The notes beneath the pieces are model-generated. The model had not been told where the DNA came from and searched no databases. It worked only from the letters and a program-made list of their open reading frames with translations. The position numbers and the translations under genes were made by a program. From the NCBI RefSeq assembly GCF_006151805.1, contig NZ_VDDA01000001.1:310001-374000 (forward strand): a stretch of 64,000 nucleotides of DNA, read 5' to 3'. Source of the DNA: Methylobacterium terricola (lineage in GTDB: Bacteria; Pseudomonadota; Alphaproteobacteria; Rhizobiales; Beijerinckiaceae). Below are positions 61,519 to 64,000 of the stretch, in pieces (the first letter of the stretch is position 1; each line of letters begins with the position of its first letter).

Positions 61519-63516
61519 CTATTCCGCCGGAACGGAGTGGGGGGGCACCGGGCCGGCGGCGTCGCGGGGGGCCGGTTTCAGCGCCGGGGCGCCGACGCGG
61601 AAGCGCCGGTCGGTGAGGGAGAGGCCGCCGCCGAGCGCCATCACCACCGCGCCGAGCCAGATCAGCAGCACCAGCGGCTTGTAGTACAGGCGGATGCCGA
61701 CGCGGCCATCGGTCCCGGTCTCGCCGACGCTGGCATAGACCTGGCTCGCCCCGATCGTGAGCAGGCCCGCCTCGCTCACCGACATGTTGCGCGAGGCGTA
61801 GAAGCGCTTGCCCGGCTCCAGCACGCCGACCGGGATGCCGTCCTCGCGGATGGTCAGGTGGGCGACGGTCTCGGTGTAGTTGGGCCCGGTCCGGGGCAGC
61901 ACGCCCTCCAGCACCGCGAGGTAGGGGCCGGCGCGCAGCTCCCCGCCCCGCGGCAGGGTGGCCAGCGCCTCGACGCTCCAGGCCTGGGCGGCGATGCCGA
62001 TCACCGTCACGCCCACGCCGGCATGGGCGATCGCGGTGCCCCAGGCCGAGCGCGGCAGGCCGGCGGCGCGGCGCAGCGACAGGCCGACCGTCTTGCCCCG
62101 CGCCCGGGTGACGATCTCGAGGGCGGCGCCGACGATCAGGTACGCGCCGAGCCCGATGCCGAGCGGCGCCCCCACGGGTCCGCCCCAGGTGACGGCGATG
62201 GCGGCGAGCGTGACGGCGAGCGCCAGCCCGAAGCCGACGAACAGCCGCTGGCTCGCCGCCGCGAGGTCGCCGCGCTTCCAGGCCAGCGTCTGGCCGAACG
62301 GCACCACGAGCAGCAGCGGCACCGCGAGCGGCACGAAGGTCAGGTTGAAGAACGGCGCCCCGACCGAGATCTTCTCCCCCGTCAGCGATTCGAGTGCCAG
62401 CGGATACAGCGTGCCGACGAGCACGGTGGCGCAGGCCGCCGACAGGAAGAGGTTGTTCATCACCAGCGCCCCCTCGCGGGAGATCGGCGCGAACAGGCCG
62501 CCCTGGCGCAAGGTGGGCGCCCGCCAGGCGTAGAGCGCCAGCGAGCCGCCGATGAACACGACCAGGATGCCGAGGATGAAGGTGCCGCGCGCCGGATCGG
62601 TGGCGAAGGTGTGGACCGAGGTGAGCACGCCCGAGCGCACCAGGAAGGTGCCGAGCAGCGACAGCGAGAAGGTCAGGATGGCGAGCAGCACCGTCCAGAC
62701 CTTGAGCGCGTCGCGCTTCTCCATCACCACGGTGGAGTGGACCAGTGCCGTGCCGGCGAGCCAGGGCATCAGCGAGGCGTTCTCGACCGGGTCCCAGAAC
62801 CACCAGCCGCCCCAGCCGAGCTCGTAATAGGCCCAGTACGACCCCATGGCGATGCCGATGGTGAGGAAGCACCAGGCCGCCAGCGTCCAGGGCCGCACCG
62901 CCCGGGCCCAGGCCGCGTCGATCCGGCCCTCGATCAAGGCCGCGATGGCGAAGGCGAAGGTGATCGAGAAGCCGACATAGCCGAGATAGAGCAGCGGCGG
63001 ATGGATCGCGAGGCCGGGATCCTGGAGCAGCGGGTTGAGGTCGCGGCCCTCGACCGGGGCCGGGTTGAGCCGGTTGAACGGGTTCGAGGTGACGAGGATG
63101 AAGAGCAGGAACACCGCGGTGATCGCCGCCTGCACGCCGAGGGTGTTGGCGCGCAAGGTCGGCGGCACGGACTTGCGCGCGAGCGCCACCACGGCGCCGA
63201 ACAGCGCCAGGATCAGCACCCAGAGCATCATCGAGCCCTCGTGGTTCCCCCAGACGCCGGAGATCTTGTAGATCAGCGGCTTCATCGAGTGGGAATTCTC
63301 GACGACGTTCTGGACCGAGAAGTCCGAGGTGACGTGGGCGTAGGTGAGCGCCGCGAACGAGAAGGCGATGCACGCGAAGGTGGCGAGCGCCGCCGGCACC
63401 GTGACGCTGCGCAGGACCGGGTCGCCGGTGCGGCTCGCCCAGACCGGCATCACCATCTGCGTCAGCGACAGGGCGAGCGCCAGGGCGAGGGCGTAGTGAC
63501 CAACCTCGATCAGCAC
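61519..63516 (-). CDS. ccmF: Cytochrome c heme lyase subunit CcmF
   Basis: A 665-residue polytopic inner-membrane protein with about 15 membrane helices. The heme-handling WWD-type motif is [20 protein letters not shown] (near residue 240). Other family segments are [37 protein letters not shown], and the large periplasmic region with [20 protein letters not shown]. CcmF with CcmH attaches heme to apocytochrome c in System I. ATG 63516 begins [20 protein letters not shown], the standard start. It sits between ccmE and ccmH, as in other alphaproteobacteria. Confidence 0.96.
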   Translation of the reverse strand: MLIEVGHYALALALALSLTQMVMPVWASRTGDPVLRSVTVPAALATFACIAFSFAALTYAHVTSDFSVQNVVENSHSMKPLIYKISGVWGNHEGSMMLWVLILALFGAVVALARKSVPPTLRANTLGVQAAITAVFLLFILVTSNPFNRLNPAPVEGRDLNPLLQDPGLAIHPPLLYLGYVGFSITFAFAIAALIEGRIDAAWARAVRPWTLAAWCFLTIGIAMGSYWAYYELGWGGWWFWDPVENASLMPWLAGTALVHSTVVMEKRDALKVWTVLLAILTFSLSLLGTFLVRSGVLTSVHTFATDPARGTFILGILVVFIGGSLALYAWRAPTLRQGGLFAPISREGALVMNNLFLSAACATVLVGTLYPLALESLTGEKISVGAPFFNLTFVPLAVPLLLVVPFGQTLAWKRGDLAAASQRLFVGFGLALAVTLAAIAVTWGGPVGAPLGIGLGAYLIVGAALEIVTRARGKTVGLSLRRAAGLPRSAWGTAIAHAGVGVTVIGIAAQAWSVEALATLPRGGELRAGPYLAVLEGVLPRTGPNYTETVAHLTIREDGIPVGVLEPGKRFYASRNMSVSEAGLLTIGASQVYASVGETGTDGRVGIRLYYKPLVLLIWLGAVVMALGGGLSLTDRRFRVGAPALKPAPRDAAGPVPPHSVPAE

Positions 63517-63674
63517 CAGGGCGACCTTTCGGTAAACATGTGTCCATCGGGACGGGAGATCGGCCGACGGCTCTCCCGACCCGGCGTCCTGCCACGGCGG
63601 ATCGCGGCCGTCACCTTAGTCCGCTTCGGCTCCGACGCCGCCCAGACCTTCCGCCGCACGGGGATACAGACTGA

Positions 63675-64000
63675 TTATTGGGTGGCGGTGCGCGAGGCCG
63701 GTCCGGATTGACCTTGCGCGGCCGCGCCGCCTTCCTGCCAGCGGCCTTGCGCCTTGAGGGCGTCGGCGACCTCGCGCGGCATGTAGGTCTCGTCGTGCTT
63801 GGCCAGCACCGTGTCGGCCCGGAACGTCCCGTCGGCCTGCAGCACGCCCTCGGTCACCACGCCCTGGCCTTCGCGAAACAGGTCGGGCAGCAGGCCGCGG
63901 TAGCGCACCGGCACGGTCGAGCCGGTATCGGTGACGCTGAACTCCACATGCCCGTCGGCCTCGCGCTTGAGCGAGCCGGCCTCGACCAGGCCGCCGAGGC
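63675..64000 (-). CDS. ccmE: Cytochrome c-type biogenesis protein CcmE (partial, N-terminus beyond the window)
   Basis: The 3' part of ccmE, about 107 codons, runs off the right edge. The visible chain starts [20 protein letters not shown] and continues [20 protein letters not shown], the OB-fold of the heme chaperone. The heme-linking histidine is in [10 protein letters not shown]. The C-terminal tail is disordered ([18 protein letters not shown]). CcmE receives heme from CcmC in the periplasm and passes it to CcmF. The gap to ccmF is about 158 bases. The N-terminal membrane anchor is not in this window. Confidence 0.93.
   Translation of the reverse strand, partial: LGGLVEAGSLKREADGHVEFSVTDTGSTVPVRYRGLLPDLFREGQGVVTEGVLQADGTFRADTVLAKHDETYMPREVADALKAQGRWQEGGAAAQGQSGPASRTATQ

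Overview
The window is about 70% GC, densely packed, and reads as the chromosome of an alphaproteobacterium of the order Hyphomicrobiales, most likely a Methylobacterium-type organism. The grounds are very high GC, an HWE-family histidine kinase, a GcrA-type zinc-binding domain, a GCD-rich codon style, an NnrU protein, the cvpA-purF-SDR and yfgM-der blocks, and a cytochrome c maturation cluster. The genus is an inference. No rRNA, tRNA, insertion sequence, prophage or CRISPR array was found, so this is mostly ordinary core and accessory chromosome.

Layout. 0.2-5 kb holds two small acetyltransferases, a class I aminotransferase, a DUF4112 protein and a lone YejE-type permease. 5-12 kb holds a cupredoxin-like secreted protein divergent from a dipeptide/oligopeptide-type ABC operon (binding protein, two permeases, fused double ATPase, then a glyoxalase-like protein). 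12-14.1 kb is a convergent three-gene catabolic operon: PcaC-like decarboxylase, 3-hydroxyisobutyrate-dehydrogenase-like enzyme, lactonase-like metallo-hydrolase. 14.3-16.5 kb has a zinc metallopeptidase and small exported proteins. 16.5-24.6 kb has a NodU/CmcH carbamoyltransferase, a large AsmA protein with an alanine-rich coiled-coil tail, and an MsbA-like exporter. 25-31.2 kb holds two chemoreceptors (one globin-coupled) around two LysR regulators and an NmrA-like reductase. 31.6-34.8 kb holds a 56-residue protein, der, a YfgM-like protein and NnrU. 34.9-38.5 kb has a secreted sialidase-like protein, a half-size EamA transporter, an oxalate decarboxylase and a short dihydrofolate reductase.

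38.6-41.2 kb is a three-PAS GGDEF-EAL protein. 41.6-47.2 kb is SDR-purF, cvpA, radA and a cytochrome b561. 47.4-51.4 kb has a double-TetR regulator, a UDP-glucuronate-epimerase-like protein and a PiT phosphate transporter. 51.8-57.1 kb has an orphan GcrA C-terminal-domain protein, a CHASE3-adenylate cyclase, an HWE histidine kinase, a SelW-like protein and CrcB. 57.3-59.8 kb encodes an esterase-like phytase fused to an autotransporter barrel. 60-64 kb carries a P1 peptidase coupled to ccmH, then ccmF and the 3' part of ccmE, which runs off the window.

The least ordinary items are: a globin-coupled chemoreceptor whose proximal-histidine position appears to be phenylalanine; an oxalate decarboxylase whose second metal site reads HxN; several long inverted repeats, one inside the ABC operon; a remnant of a glycosyltransferase; a stand-alone GcrA-type domain; and the convergent transport and lactone-type catabolic gene sets. 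I did not find convincing evidence for a wholly new multi-gene system.
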